DNA of 64,000 bases. Origin: Orobanche coerulescens. Taxonomy: Eukaryota > Streptophyta > Magnoliopsida > Lamiales > Orobanchaceae. Location: the NCBI GenBank assembly GCA_033398695.1, contig JAWKAU010000042.1, positions 496,001 through 560,000 of the forward strand. The letters run 5' to 3'. Positions 22,204 to 34,210 of this stretch are shown one piece after another (positions within the stretch are counted from its first letter, which is position 1; each line of letters starts with the position of its first letter). The notes beneath the pieces were generated by a model. It saw nothing but the letters and a program-made list of their open reading frames with translations, had not been told where the DNA came from and made no database searches. The position numbers and the translations under genes were made by a program.

Positions 22204-24352
22204 TCGTGTTCTTCGAGTTTGATAAGGACAAGGCCCCGCCCCGATGGTTTTAATCTTTGCTTTACGGCGGCTTGGCCGATTGTGGGGGGTGAGATTTCGT
22301 TTGCTATTATGTAATTTTTTGCTATGGGAAAGTTTGTCAGGCAGATCAATTCTACGATCATTTCTCTTGATCCGAAAGTAGCCTTACCTAGGAGCATGTC
22401 GGATTTTAGACCGATCTCTTGCTGCAACTTATTATATAAGGCTATTTCGAAAATTATTGTTCACAACATGCGTGATAGCTTGGATGCCTTGATTGATCCG
22501 AATCAGACTACTTTTATTCCTGGGAGAAAGAGTAGTGATAATATCCTTCTTGCTCAGGAACTTCTTCATGGTTATGGGCAGAGGGAGATGCCTAGATGGT
22601 GTGTATTTAAAGTTGACCTCATGAAAGCTTATGACACTGTTGAGTGGGATTTTGTGCTGATTGCTCTGTAGTGTATGGGTTTCCATCAGTCGTTCATCGC
22701 CTGGATCAGGGAGTGCATCACCACTACTGCCTTTTCGGTATCCTTGAATGGTGATGCTGAGGGGATCTTTAGAGGTCGTAGGGGGCTTCGACAGGGAGAC
22801 CCCATCTCTCCTTATCTCTTTGTTATTGTTATGGAGGTGCTTCATGGTATTATTACTCGTGAGATTGCTCAGACCCCGGGGTTCCGGTACCACTAGATGT
22901 GTGAGGCTACCCGTACTTTCATGCTCGCCTTTGCAGATGATCTCCTTCTTTTCTGTAATCCAGATAAGGTCTCTATTGGTGTTCTTAAGAGGAGTATTGA
23001 TATTTTTTATTCTCTTTCGGGGTTGCGCGCTAACCCAGGGAAGAGTAATTTTTTGCTCTCGGCTAGTGTTTTGGAGCAGGGGGCTCAGGTTGAGCAGTTA
23101 TTAGGGTTTCAGATGGGCCAGCTCCCTGTGATGTATTTGGGAGTCCCTTTATCTTCATCGAAGCTCACGGTGGCTCAATGCTCTCCTTTATCTTCATCCT
23201 GCCTAAGGGCATGCTTGCCCTCATTGAGAAGCGTTTAGGCATTTTCTTTGGAAAGGTTCTCGTGACTCTGGGCATGCTAAAGTGTCTTGGTCTAAGATTT
23301 GCTTGCCTGTAGTGTCTGGTTGCCTTGGTATTACTCCGTTGAGGGTTCAGAACCAGGCCCTTATGACCCGCCATATTTGGGCTCTCCTGGCTGGGTCTTC
23401 TCGTTCTGTTTGGGTTAGTTGGGTTCGTTCGTATAGAGTCCAGCAGTGTTCTTTTTGGGATATTCATACCTCTGCTGTATCTTCTTGGTATTGGAAACAA
23501 CTGCTGAAGTTGCGTCCTCTTGTCATGGGAGCGTTTCAGTATTCTGTTGGTGATAGCTCTTCCTTCCATTTATGGTCGGATCCTTGGCACCCTATGGGTT
23601 TGATTAGGCATTCTCTGCCTAGAGCGCCACTTTGGACTGGCATTGATGTGCATGCCCGTCTTGGCTTTGTTATTTCTGATGGTCATTGGGTTTGGCAAGT
23701 GGTTGATCGTTCCGAGTTTCAGCATGTTGTTTCTGCCCTCCCTCCTATCAATGGAGGTAAGGATCGAATCTCCTGGAGACTGCATAGCTCAGTATCCTAT
23801 TATTCCTCGTCTGCTCTTCGATTCCTTAGAGCGTATTCTCCTTCTGTCCCGTGGGCCCCTCTCTTTCTTGGCCCCGGGAAGATTCCTAGGCACTCCTTCA
23901 TCTTATGGTTGGCTATTCAGGAGCATCTGTCGACTATGGATAAGCCTTGACTGCAGCATGAAGATGGTATTTGTGTCCTTTGTGGGATGGCATTAGAGTC
24001 TCATTCTCACTTATTCTTCCTGTGCCCTTAGTCTAGTAGGTGTATCTCTATTGCTAGGAGGGAGGTAAAAATTTTTCGGCCTCACACTGAGTGGAGTACG
24101 GGTATTCTTTGGGCGGCTAGGAGGTGGAGAGGTAAGCATGTGGTTAACGTGGCATACCGTATGTTTTTAGCGGTGTTGGCCTACTTACTCTGGCAGGAGC
24201 GCAATGAGAGGAGATTCGGTCAGAGGCGTCGATATCCACACACAATTACTTTCCAGGGGATTGGTCTTGTTCGTGACATTATCTCTCAGCGTTGGCCGCC
24301 TCATTCCTCATTTGCGGTCGCTGTTAGGCGTATTTGGAGGGTTGCTTGGTAG
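22204..24352 (+). pseudogene. LINE L2 ORF2 remnant
   Basis: Reverse transcriptase and zinc-binding parts in several pieces (22324-22671, 22675-22896, 22897-23238, 23282-23950, 24140-24352), broken by stops (near 22670, 22895 and 23950) and a deletion of about 110 bp near 23190-23200. Motifs seen: DFRPISCCN, FKVDLMKAYDTVEWDF, GDPISPYLF, AFADDLLLF. More decayed than L4 and L5. Confidence 0.85.
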
Positions 24353-24483
24353 TTCCATTGTAACTCTTTTATTATTTTTCTGTTTTGTACTGTTGGTGCA
24401 CCTTCTGTAATGGTTGCTGGGTACTGGCCTGCCTTGTTGTCCAATCTTATTTATTTAATGCAATTGACTTTTCCCACAAAAAA

Positions 24484-25558
24484 TTGCTCGAATCTAATCA
24501 ATAAACCCGAGTTTTTGTAGAGTTCGACTCGCATACATGTAACGTGGTTTTATCCTATATTAACAAGATTTAATTAAGAAGTAATGGCTTAGTCGGAGAT
24601 ATTATTGTCAATCCTTGCTACAAAAAGACTTAATCAAGAAGTAAAAGCTTAATCAGAGCTGTTATAGCCAATTCTCAGTACAAAAGGCTCGAATCTAATC
24701 AATACACCCGAGTTTTCATAGAGTTCTGACTCGAATACATGTAACTTGGTCTAATCTCCTATTAACATGACCTAATCAAGAAGTAATAGCTTAATCGTAG
24801 CTATTATAGATAATTCTCAATACAAAATACTCAAATCTAATCAATAAACCCAAGTTTTTGTAGAGTTCTGACTCCAATACATGCAACATGGTCTTATCTC
24901 CTATTAACAGGACTTAATTAAGAAGTAAAAGCTCAATCAGAGCCATTATAGCCAATCCTTGCTACAACACGACTTAATCAAGAAGTAAAAGCTTAATCGG
25001 AGTTGTTCTACCAATCCTCAGTATAAAAGTCTCGAATCTAACCAATAAGCCTGAGTTTTCGTAGAGTTCCGACTCGAATACATGTAACGTGGTCTTATTT
25101 CCTATTAAAAAGATTTAATTAAGAAGTAAAGGCTTAATCTAAGCTATTATAACCAATTCTCAATAAAAAATACTCGAATATAATCAAATAAAGTCGTGTT
25201 TTTGTAGAGTTCCGACTCGAATATATGTAACGTGATTTTATCCTACATTAACAAGATTTGATCAAGAAGTAATGGCTTAATCAGAGATATTATTGTCAAT
25301 CCTTGCTACAAAAATACTTAATCAAGAAGTAAAAGCTTAATCAGAGTTGTTATAGCCAATTCTGAGTACAAAAAGGCTCGAATCAAACCAATAAACACGA
25401 GTTTCATAGAGTGCTGACTCGAATGCATGTAACGTGATCTTATTTCCTATTAACAAGACATAATCAAGAAGTTTACTTCTTGATTCAAAATGTAACGTGG
25501 TCTTATCTTGATTTAATCATGAAGTAAAGGTTTAATCGAAGCTATTGTAGTCAATCCC
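24484..25558. repeat. Satellite-like tandem repeat with alternating 201/142-bp spacing
   Basis: A segment beginning CTCGAATCTAATCAATAAACC recurs at 24487, 24688, 24830, 25031, 25173 and 25377. Spacings are 201, 142, 201, 142 and 204 bp. The longer units contain an extra AGAAGTAA...CTTAATC segment of about 60 bp. This gives a two-part higher-order unit of about 343 bp. Units differ by point changes. No coding frame is seen. The last unit contains an inverted repeat (AATCAAGAAGT/ACTTCTTGATT, about 25460-25485). Confidence 0.8.
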
Positions 25559-26034
25559 TTTTTTTGACTCATCAAGGTCAATATTATTATAAAAACGAGA
25601 AACAGAAAAGAGTTACAGAGAGAGGGCCAATGGATACCACAACTAGGCAACCGGTCTAGACAACAAAATAAAATCTCAAGCTAATCCCACAGGCGGGTAG
25701 TCAAGAGAAACAGACAGAAAAACATAAATGCAAAAGCAATCTATGAAAACAGAATAAAAGGAACTAAACCCCCATACCAGATGTATGGGGTTGCAGCCGC
25801 ATGCCTCGTTAAAACCCTATCGTAGAAAAACCCAATGGGAAAAACCTATGATAGGGAAAAAGAGTACCCGAGCATTATGCTGCGAGAAAACTAATATCGG
25901 CTAAAATACATAGGAGACATATCCCTCAACAGAAGATCTCGGAGAGACTCTAGCGCTTCGCTAGACCACTCGTAAGAAGCCAATCTTTTAGAAAGCCAGT
26001 CTGCCACAACATTCCCTTCTTTATAGATATGAGA
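25559..26034 (-). mobile_element. 3' end of a second LINE type with RNase H domain
   Basis: On the plus strand it starts with a T run (25559-25565), which reads as a poly(A) tail on the minus strand. Translated on the minus strand from about 26033, it gives the end of an RNase H domain, with KEGNVVADWLSKRLASYEW, and a TAG stop about 26034-25905 downstream. The rest is 3' UTR. The other LINEs here end after a zinc-binding domain without this RNase H tail, so this is another family. It is strongly 5'-truncated. Confidence 0.75.
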
Positions 26035-26646
26035 TGTTGCTAGGGTTAGAGGGCTATAAATAACCCTCTAGTTCAGCCGATTTATGCATGATATATGAAA
26101 GTTGATTTTTGCTCTCTTTGAGTTCTAAATTGTTTGACAAGTTTCAAGCAAATTCTTCGTTATTATTCGACGTGTTCTCGAATTCTAACGTGATCAATTC
26201 TCAATAGGTCTTTGGAAGAGATCGTCTTTGTCGAGTTATAGCTCGACAAATCTTTGTGCTGTTCAACCGATCGGAGCTGTTTTTATTCAGCCGGAATCTT
26301 CTTGATCGTTTGTGTTGTTGTGTCCATCGGAGTGTTGTTCGTTTTCCATTTGTGAGTACTACTTCCGTTTCGTTCCGACCGTGATTCACATCAGATCGTT
26401 TCACTGTGTTGATTGTGTGTTGCTGTTGGTTGTCGTTCGTTGCCTGATTGTGATTCATGTTTTCCGCTTTGTCTGATTGCAGTTTGTTGCTGTTTGCTGT
26501 AGTTTGTTGCTGTTTGCGGTAGTTTGTTGCTGTGGCTTCCTTCTGGCTGGTTGTTGTTCGTTGCTGTGCGCCTCCGCTCGGCCAGTTGCTGTTGGTTCCT
26601 GTTCGTGACAAATTTCCCTCCGCTCGTCCAATAGACATTCGTATCA
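26035..26646 (+). repeat. Partial 5' LTR of Gyp-3
   Basis: It matches the later part of the Gyp-4 LTR (GTTGCTAGGGTTA, then TATAAATA at 26055-26062) and ends CGTATCA at 26646. It is followed by TTAG and the primer-binding site TGGTATTGGAGCC (26651-26663). The leader hairpin (26227-26250) is shortened, with 9-bp arms TTTGTCGAG/CTCGACAAA. Confidence 0.82.
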
Positions 26647-26686
26647 TTAGTGGTATTGGAGCCTCGATTCTTGATCTTTTGGCATT

Positions 26687-28729
26687 ATGGATTTCAACGA
26701 TGCTGATTTCTTGGCGAAACATCGCGACGCGTTACGTGACATACCGGAACAATGCAACCAGCGTTGGCAACCTAGGTGTGGTGATTACGAACGTCCACCG
26801 CGCCATGTCGACGAGTTCAAAGTTAACGAACTTTTGGAGTTCGTTGGCGGGACAGATCCTGAAGTTTACTTGTAATGGGAATGCAAGATTGATTGCATGT
26901 TCGAGTTTAAAGATCTTGATGATGAGAAACGTTACAAGTATGCGATTCTTAAGTTGGGTAAGGGCACTTCTCTTTGGTTCGAGGGGGTGAAAACGTAGAG
27001 GGATCGTATGGGGGAAAAAGATTACTTCTTGGGACTCGTTGAAACGAAACTCCACAAAAGGTATGTACCTACGTCGCATAAATTGACCTTGTACCATAAG
27101 ATTGCCGATTTTGTGCAAGGAAAGTTGAGTATTAGTGAATATACTGATGAGTTCGAAAGTTTGGCTTTGATGGGAGAATTAGAGGAGAATGAGGAACAAA
27201 AGATGTCTCATTTTTTGCGTGGTTTGAATCGGAATATAGCCAATTCGGCGGAGTTGTACCCATACGCCGATTTTGATACCTTGTGTGGATTATGTTTGAA
27301 AATTGAGGCTCAAAATAGGCCAAAGTTTGAAGTTCGAATACGGAGTATAGCAAATCGAGCGGGTGGTCTAAACCCGAGTTTTCATCAAAATTCGGAACTA
27401 CGAGTAGCGATTCTAACTCGGCTACCAAAACCGTACCAACACCAGCCCCTATTACGGTTCCTAAGGCTCCCTACGTGACTAAGGAGACGAGTTTGTCGAA
27501 GGTGCGCTGTTTTAAATGTCAAGGGTTTGGTCATTATCAAAACACTGGTCCAAATAAACGAGTTGTGACGTTAAGGGAAGCTATTGCTGCTCGGGACGAA
27601 TTGGTGTACGAGGAGGAAAGGGAAAGGCTGGGTGGTGTATCCGATTTTAATGTATAGAACGATGAGGAGGAAGAATGTGAGGCTTACGATGCTCCAAATT
27701 ATGATACGGCCTTGGTCCTTCGTACTTTATAAGCCAAATCAATTTCGAGTGTTCGGAGCAGCGAGATCAAATATTTCATACGAAGTGTCAAGTTGGGGAC
27801 AAGCGGTGTAGTTTGATCATTGATGGAGGAAGTTGCACTAACGTAGCTTCGAGTGAGATGGTGTCGAAACTTGCGCTGACCACTGCGGCTCACCCAAGAC
27901 CTTATGCCTTGCATTGGCTCGATGACGGGAGTAAAGTAAAGGTTGGAAAACAGGTGCGCGTCGGTTTGACCATGGGTTCGTATTGTGATGAAATCTTGTG
28001 TGATGTAATTCCTATAGATGCTTGTCATGTGCTGCTGGGACGTCCGTGGTTGTTTGATAGAGATGTTTTACACCGTGGGAGAAGTAACGAGTATGAGTTG
28101 CGAGATAAGGGCAAGAGGATCGTGTTGAAATCAATGTCGCCTCAATCTATTCATTTGATGAGCTCTAAACGAGGTCAGAAGCTGGATCTGACCATGTTTG
28201 CTAGTGAGCGGGACATTGAGCACGCTATTGATGAGGATGAACGTGTATACATGCTGGTGGTTACGGAGACTCGGGCTGATGGCGTAGTTGGGCAAAACGA
28301 AGGAGAGATGGCTGATTTATTGCACAAATTTGCTGATGTTTTTCTCGAAGATTTGCCGCCTGGTTTGTCGTATATTCGTGGAATTAAGCATCAAATCGAC
28401 CTTATACCAGGTGCGTCTCTTCCTAATAAGGCTTCCTATAGATGTAATCCCGAGGAAACCAAAGAACTATAGAAACAGATCGAAGAGCTAATGAACCGCG
28501 GGTATGTTCGAGAAAGTTTGAGTCCTTGTGCGGTTCCGGTTTTGCTTGTTCTTAAGAGGGATAGATCATGGCAGGTGTGTATTGATAGTCGGGCATTGAT
28601 TCCCGATTCTGAGGCTTGATGATATGTTGGATGAGCTACACGGCTCAGTGGCCTTTTCTAAAGTGGATTTGCGAAGTGGCTATCACCAGATTCGCATGCG
28701 AGAGGGGGATGAATAGAAGACGGCTTTCA
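26687..28729 (+). pseudogene. gag-pol: Gyp-3 gag-protease-RT remnant
   Basis: Starts MDFNDADFLAKHRDALRD at 26687 and aligns with Gyp-1 and Gyp-4 Gag. Stops near 26873, 26998, 27655, 27730 and 28470 and several frame changes disable it. The knuckle CFKCQGFGHYQNTG lacks the last Cys. Protease IIDGGSCTNVAS (about 27815) and the first RT motifs are readable. It ends where LINE L5 entered. Confidence 0.85.
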
Positions 28730-28799
28730 GTTTGATAATTTCCTGGCTGACTCTGAGGAATTTCTCCCGGTAATTTGGGACACTTGGCGTCATCATATT

Positions 28800-29777
28800 G
28801 TGGGGGGCCCGTTTTATGCGATTTGTCGTAAGTTGGACGCCATTAAGCCCGTTTTTCGCGCCATGAGGAAGAGGAAAGGGGATTTGGCATTGAATGTTGC
28901 AGCTGCTACTTCGTTCCTTACTTCTTCTGAGAGTATGCTCAGGGACCATCCCATGGACGACTCGGTTTTACTATTGGAGAGATGTTGTCGGTGGGTTTTC
29001 TCAGTTGCCGTGGCTCAGGAACAGTCTTCGCTCAGGCAGCGGGCCAAGTTGGCTTGGCTAAAGGATGGGGACCAGTGTACTGCCTTCTTCTTCCAGCGGA
29101 TTGCTTCTAGGCGAGTCAGATCTCGTACCTATAGACTTAATACGGAGAATGGTACTGAGTTGACTGACCCTGCTCTTATTAAGAATGAGGTTGTTGGGTT
29201 ATATGGGAGACTGTTGGGTTACTCTAATCGGATTATGCCTTTATCTTTCAGTCAGGTTAGTCCTTTTATTTCGGCTTCTCTTTCGCCTGATGTTGCGATG
29301 CATATGGTTAGACCTGTTACTGCTGATGAGGTTCGGTCTGTGTTCTTCGAGTTTGATAAGGACAAGGCCCCGGGCCCCGATGGTTTTAATGCTGCCTTTT
29401 ACCGGTGGGCTTGGCCGATTGTGGGGGGTGAGATTTCGTATGCTATTATGCATTTCTTTGCCACGGGACAGTTTATCAGGCAAATCAATTCTACGATTAT
29501 TTCTCTTATTCCGAAAGTAGCCTTACCTAGGAGTATGTCAGATTTTAGACCGATCTCTTGCTGCAACTTATTATATAAGGCTATTTTGAAAATTATTGTT
29601 CATAGTATGCGTGATAGCTTGGATGTCTTGATTGACCCGGCTCAGACTGCTTTTATTCCTGGGAGAAGGATTAGTGATAATATCCTTTTTGCTCAGAAAC
29701 ATCTTCATGGTTATGGGCAGAGGGGGATGACTAGACGGTGTGTGTTTAAAGTTGACCTTATGAAAGCTTATGACACT
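28800..29777 (+). pseudogene. LINE L5 ORF2, N-terminal reverse-transcriptase part
   Basis: An open frame of 326 codons covers the segment between endonuclease and RT (QRAKLAWLKDGDQCTAFFF) and the first RT motifs: KAPGPDGFNAAFY, DFRPISCCN, FKVDLMKAYDTV. It is cut at DTV by the solo LTR at 29783. The first TSD copy restores the next codon positions on the far side. Confidence 0.85.
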
Positions 29778-29782
29778 GTCGA

Positions 29783-30745
29783 TGATGCGATTACGACGTC
29801 TCCAAATGAAGTAAGCGAAGTATGAATTGACGTAGGTGACGATACCACGTTGCATGCACATGCACCTACGTACTTCGGTGAGAAAACATCCGCGGAAATG
29901 GGAACGATCTTAATAATCGAAACCGGGATAACTTAGACGTATCAAAACATACATACGTATGCATGTTCATGCATACAAAATCGGCCATTTGGGGAAGATT
30001 TCGGCCGATTGTGACATGCATCCTTGAAGGATCTTTTGTCCCCACTACTTTAATACTTGCTTTCATTTTCAAGTCCACCACATCAAGATCAAGGAAAGAG
30101 ATTTGATTCACTCCACTCCTTTGGAATTATTTCGGCCGAACCATATGGAAAGGAGAGGCCAAGGTGTCACTTTCATGATCAAGTCATTGTCAAGCCTTAC
30201 AAAATATATCACATAAGTAGGATCTTGTCCACTCCTTCTTTGAACCCCACGGCCGATTTGTACATGGAAGGAGCCAAAATGTTGTGATTTTCTTTTCCTT
30301 GTCAAAGTCTTTGTAGATAGTTTAATAACTGCTTGTATTTTAGCTAGATTTTGTGTGATCTTCTTTGGCTTTGTTAGGAGTTATTATGGCTATATAATAG
30401 CCTCATCCTCAACCTTTTGTAATCAACTTTGAATCAAGAAAAAACGAAATACATCACATGTATTCTTGTTGAATGATTTTCAGCACACTTCGATTATAAT
30501 TCGACACGTCTTCGAGTTGTAATTTAATCAATTCTCAATAGGTCTTGAGGAGAGATTGTCTTATCAAACTATAGGTCTAGTTTGATAATCTACTTTCATT
30601 TTATTTGTGTTTACATAAGCCGAATTGCCCTACTTTCGGTTAATTCTTACGAGTGTCACACATATTCGAGAGTTGTGAGGATAACAAATATAACCGCTGC
30701 ATTTTCCGGCGAATTTACGTACATTTCATACGATAATTCGTATCA
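29783..30745 (+). mobile_element. Solo LTR, mosaic of E-type U3 and A-type U5
   Basis: 963 bp with TSD GTCGA (29778-29782, 30746-30750) and no internal part. The start (TGATGCGATTACGACGTCTCC, CATGCACATGCACCTACG) matches the NA-E LTR. From the TATA box (30391-30398) to the end (CCGAATTGCCCTACTTTCGG, GAGTGTCACACATATTCGAG) it matches family A. The hairpin at 30561-30588 is the A type. The family change is placed upstream of the TATA box. Confidence 0.82.
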
Positions 30746-30750
30746 GTCGA

Positions 30751-31506
30751 GTGGGATTTTGTGCTGATTGCTCCGCAGTGTATGGGTTTCCATTAGTCGT
30801 TCATCGCCTGGATCATGGAGTGCATCATCACTACTGCCTTTTCGGTATCCTTGAATGGTGATGCTGAGGGGATCTTTAGAGGTCGTAGGGGGCTTCGGCA
30901 GGGAGACCCCATCTCTCCTTATCTATTTGTTATTGTTATGGAGGTGCTTCATGGTGTTATTACTCATGAGATTGCTCAGACCCTGGGGTTCCAGTACCAC
31001 TGGAAGTGTGAGGCTACCCGTACTTTCATGCTCGCCTTTGCAGATGATCTCCTTCTTTTCTGTAATCCAGATGAGGTCTCTATTGATGTTCTTAAGAGGA
31101 GTAATGATATCTTTGATTCTTTTTCGGGGCTGCGTGCTAACCTTGGGAAGAGTATTATTTTCTCTCGGCGAGTGCTTTGGAGCAGGGGGGTCAGGTTGAG
31201 CAGTTATTAGGGTTTCAGATGGGCCAGCTCTCTCTGAGGTACCTGGGAGTCCCTTTATCTTCATCGAAGCTCACGGTAGCTTAGTGCTCTCCTTTGCTTG
31301 ACATGATTGATGGTCGACTGAGTGATTGGGCTTGTAGATCTTTGTCCATGGCCGGTCGTTGTCAGCTTATTCGGTCTGTGTTATCTGCTCTTCACATTTA
31401 TTGGGCCTGTATTTTTATCCTGCCTAAGGGCGTGCTTCCCTCATTGAGAAGCGTTTAAGGCGCTTTCTCTGGAAAGGTTCTCGTGACTCTAGGCATGCTA
31501 AAGTGG
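30751..31506 (+). pseudogene. LINE L5 ORF2, middle part (RT palm)
   Basis: Continues the RT: GRRGLRQGDPISPYLF and AFADDLLLF are present. A one-base change near 31150 shifts the frame and there are stops near 30795 and 31281. It is cut after AAGTGG by Gyp-4. Confidence 0.83.
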
Positions 31507-31811
31507 TGATACGGGATTGACAAGCCCAAGGGAAGAAGATGAGGTGACGATCGACGTAAGCGGCCATGCTACATACTTAGGCGAGAAGATAGACACGAGG
31601 CTTGGAGTGACTTTGGTGGTCGGGCTTGGAATAACGTAGTTTATCATTATTTTGTATTATTTATTTAATAAAGGGTGCGGCATGTGCGGCCCTATGTTGC
31701 TTTGTGTATTATTTTCCTTAATCAGTAGTAGCCCAAACTTGTTTAAGGGCGTTTTAGGGAGAAACCTTATTTATGTTACTAGGGTTTGGCGGCTATATAT
31801 ACATCATATAG

Positions 31812-33355
31812 TGATACGAATTACGTATGTAAGTGTACGTAAAGCGTATAAAATACAACGGAAGGTTATTACGTTTTGACAAGTATCAAAGTATCAACAA
31901 AAAAATACAAGGTGGTGGCCGAAATTATACGGTTTTCGGCCGTGATGTAGGATAGTGTATGGATTTGGATGTGTTTTACCGAATTAAACCTATAACTCGA
32001 TAAAGATAATCTCTCCTCAAGACCTATTGAGAATTGATCAAGTTATAATTCGAGACGCGTCGAAATAATAACCAAGGTTTTTGTTGAACTCGTTCAACAT
32101 ATATTTCAAGAGAAATACAATGTTATTAATATTCAAGATGCCTTACAAATACAACAAGTACTACTATATATAGTAGTTTCCAACCATAGAAAATACAACA
32201 AAACAAGAAAATGAAATTTCCTAGCAAATCCTTCAAATCGGCCGAATTCATCAAGGAGGATTTATGAGGATTTTGTGAAGATGTGATATCAAGCCTTTTG
32301 GAATTATTATGGTGACTATGACATGAAGGACTATGACATGAAGGAAACATTTGATGAAAGTCTTCCTCAAATGTTCAAATCGGCCGAATCATCAAGGTGG
32401 GGTGAGGATTTTGTGAAGATATGATATCAAGCCTTTTGGAATTATTATGGTGATTATGACATGGAGGATTATGACATGAAGGAAATATTTGATGAAAGTC
32501 TTCATCAATTATTTATGTTTTGGCCGATTTGTAGTACGGTGGGGAAGGAGGATAATGAAGATAAGTAGGGGTCCCTTTCAAGCATGATGTGGTCGAATTT
32601 CCATGCTTTTGGACCGATCCGTGCCGAGTTTTACGTTACTCCGGTTCCGATTAACAACGTAACTCCAATCCGCGTGTTCTTTTCTCCCAAGTATAATGAT
32701 GCATGGCCATGCGAATTTGTATCGTCGTGGATGTCGATTTTTATTGGAGCTTCTTCGATTGGAATATTTGATATCGTATCGCTTTCTCACCGGCACGTAG
32801 GTGCATGTGCATGCAACTTGGTATCGTCACCTACGTTGATTCTTACTTCGTTTGGAGATGTCGTAATCGCATCAAGTTCAAAGGTGGGGACAAAATCTCT
32901 CTCATGTGATACTTGACAAGGACAACAAAAATCAAGCTTCCATCCACTTGGTTTGGACGAATTATTGAAGTGTGGAGGGACCCAAGCATTGTAGTGGACT
33001 TTGAAAATGAAGTCTTAAAACTAGAAGAGACAAAAATCTTCATGATATTGGACCAAATATGATGCTGTCGGTTTTGTCATTTCTGGGATCCAATGGGTCC
33101 GAATTTGGTCCTATGGTCTCATAAGATTTGTATCTCTCTTTCTTAGCTTTCCATGGCCACTTGAATCACCTGAATCGGATTTCGGACGAGAAAGTTATGG
33201 GCAAAATACTAAAATCAAGCATTAAGTCGTCGCGCGCGAGAATTGGTAATTTGTCCATGTATTTTGCATGAGGATTTTATGTATGCTCGCGACTCAATCA
33301 AGCTTGGTCGGATAATCTTCTTTTTGTATTTGATGATGTTGACCGATTCGTATCA
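31812..33355 (-). repeat. 3' LTR of NA-E
   Basis: 1544 bp. On the minus strand it starts TGATACGAATCGG, next to the purine tract GAAAGGGGAGGGTA. Its early part carries the conserved coding module (about 32590-32880). A palindromic TATA box CTACTATATATAGTAG lies at 32161-32176. The leader hairpin (31975-32004) has a changed loop. Confidence 0.88.
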
Positions 33356-33579
33356 TACCCTCCCCTTTCAAAGGATTTGACCTCAAATCCGATTTTGAAC
33401 TTTTTTTTTGTCCGTAAGACTTGACATGTAGTTCATTGGATGCTCGGTCTTAATCACATCATTCCCTTCTTTTCAAGAAGATTCATTCTTGATTCTAATG
33501 CCCGAAAGAAGGGTTGATACTCGGATATGGTTGCACTCCTCCCGGTTTGAAGATGTAATTTTCGTCCATAATGTTGACT

Positions 33580-33879
33580 TTAACTTGTGATTACGTATCC
33601 AAAAGGACAACATGCAAAATGGAAACAAACGACATACCTAGGAGTCTTCCATTCCCTTAATGGAATCCCAAAAGATGATTTATGGTTCAACGGAGTAATT
33701 TCCAACTCCCGTGCTAAGTGAACACAAATCGCGTCCTCACTCCCTTCAATAATGAATTCGTCCCTTACTATTTTCCGATTATACGCAGCCCACGCTTTCA
33801 CGTTAGTCGGTGTCAAGAATCGGTTCAACAAGAACAAATGGATTAGGACCCTCCAGTTCTTTGACAATAATTGAAACAA
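33580..33879 (-). CDS. Unrecognised ORF in the NA-E internal region
   Basis: A 99-codon frame between the Gag-like region and the polypurine tract. It contains GIPLREWKTPRYVVCFHFAC and ends shortly after. I recognise no domain. It takes the place of the C-terminal part of the Gag-like frame in NA-B and NA-G but is not obviously similar to it. It may be captured sequence or a diverged remnant; coding status is uncertain. Confidence 0.3.
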   Translation of the reverse strand: MFQLLSKNWRVLIHLFLLNRFLTPTNVKAWAAYNRKIVRDEFIIEGSEDAICVHLARELEITPLNHKSSFGIPLREWKTPRYVVCFHFACCPFGYVITS

Positions 33880-34210
33880 CCTTGTGTGGAATATAACAAG
33901 GCGGTCTTTGTTCGATTAGTTCGCTTTGTACAACCATGCCATTATCTCGGTCTCCTTAAGCACCCGCATGTGTACATGCTCACCTTCAAAATGGGAAGCT
34001 CGAGATCAATTATGGGGTCCTCTTTGTCATCCGATTCTCGTATCAAATATTGGCGGTCCATCATAACCCGATCCACTTTCCATATTATCGGGCTCCTTGA
34101 ATAATGTCTCATAAAAATTAACCCACTAAGCTCGCTTCGCATCGCAACAAAGTCATACGACCCACTTTGCTCGATAGGCGGCTCGACTCCAACCATCGTC
34201 TTCTTTGTCA

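Larger units (their letters stand above)
12618..24483 (+). mobile_element. LINE L2, 5'-truncated, split by Gyp-2
   Basis: Bases 12618-12713 and 22204-24483 join into one LINE that starts inside ORF2 (before the reverse transcriptase) and ends in the family 3' end plus a short A-rich tail. It starts exactly at the poly(A) of L1, so it probably inserted in that A tract. Gyp-2 sits between the two parts. Confidence 0.82.

Noticed and set aside
22191..22208. A clean 5-bp TSD for Gyp-2
   Set aside because: The left flank is GTCTG but the right side reads GATCG or TCGTG depending on the LTR end, and the LTR tip itself is mutated. I could not assign a perfect duplication.
24484..25558. A host exon or non-coding RNA gene in the tandem repeat region
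   Set aside because: Stops in all frames, clear tandem structure, no splice or terminator pattern that I can support.
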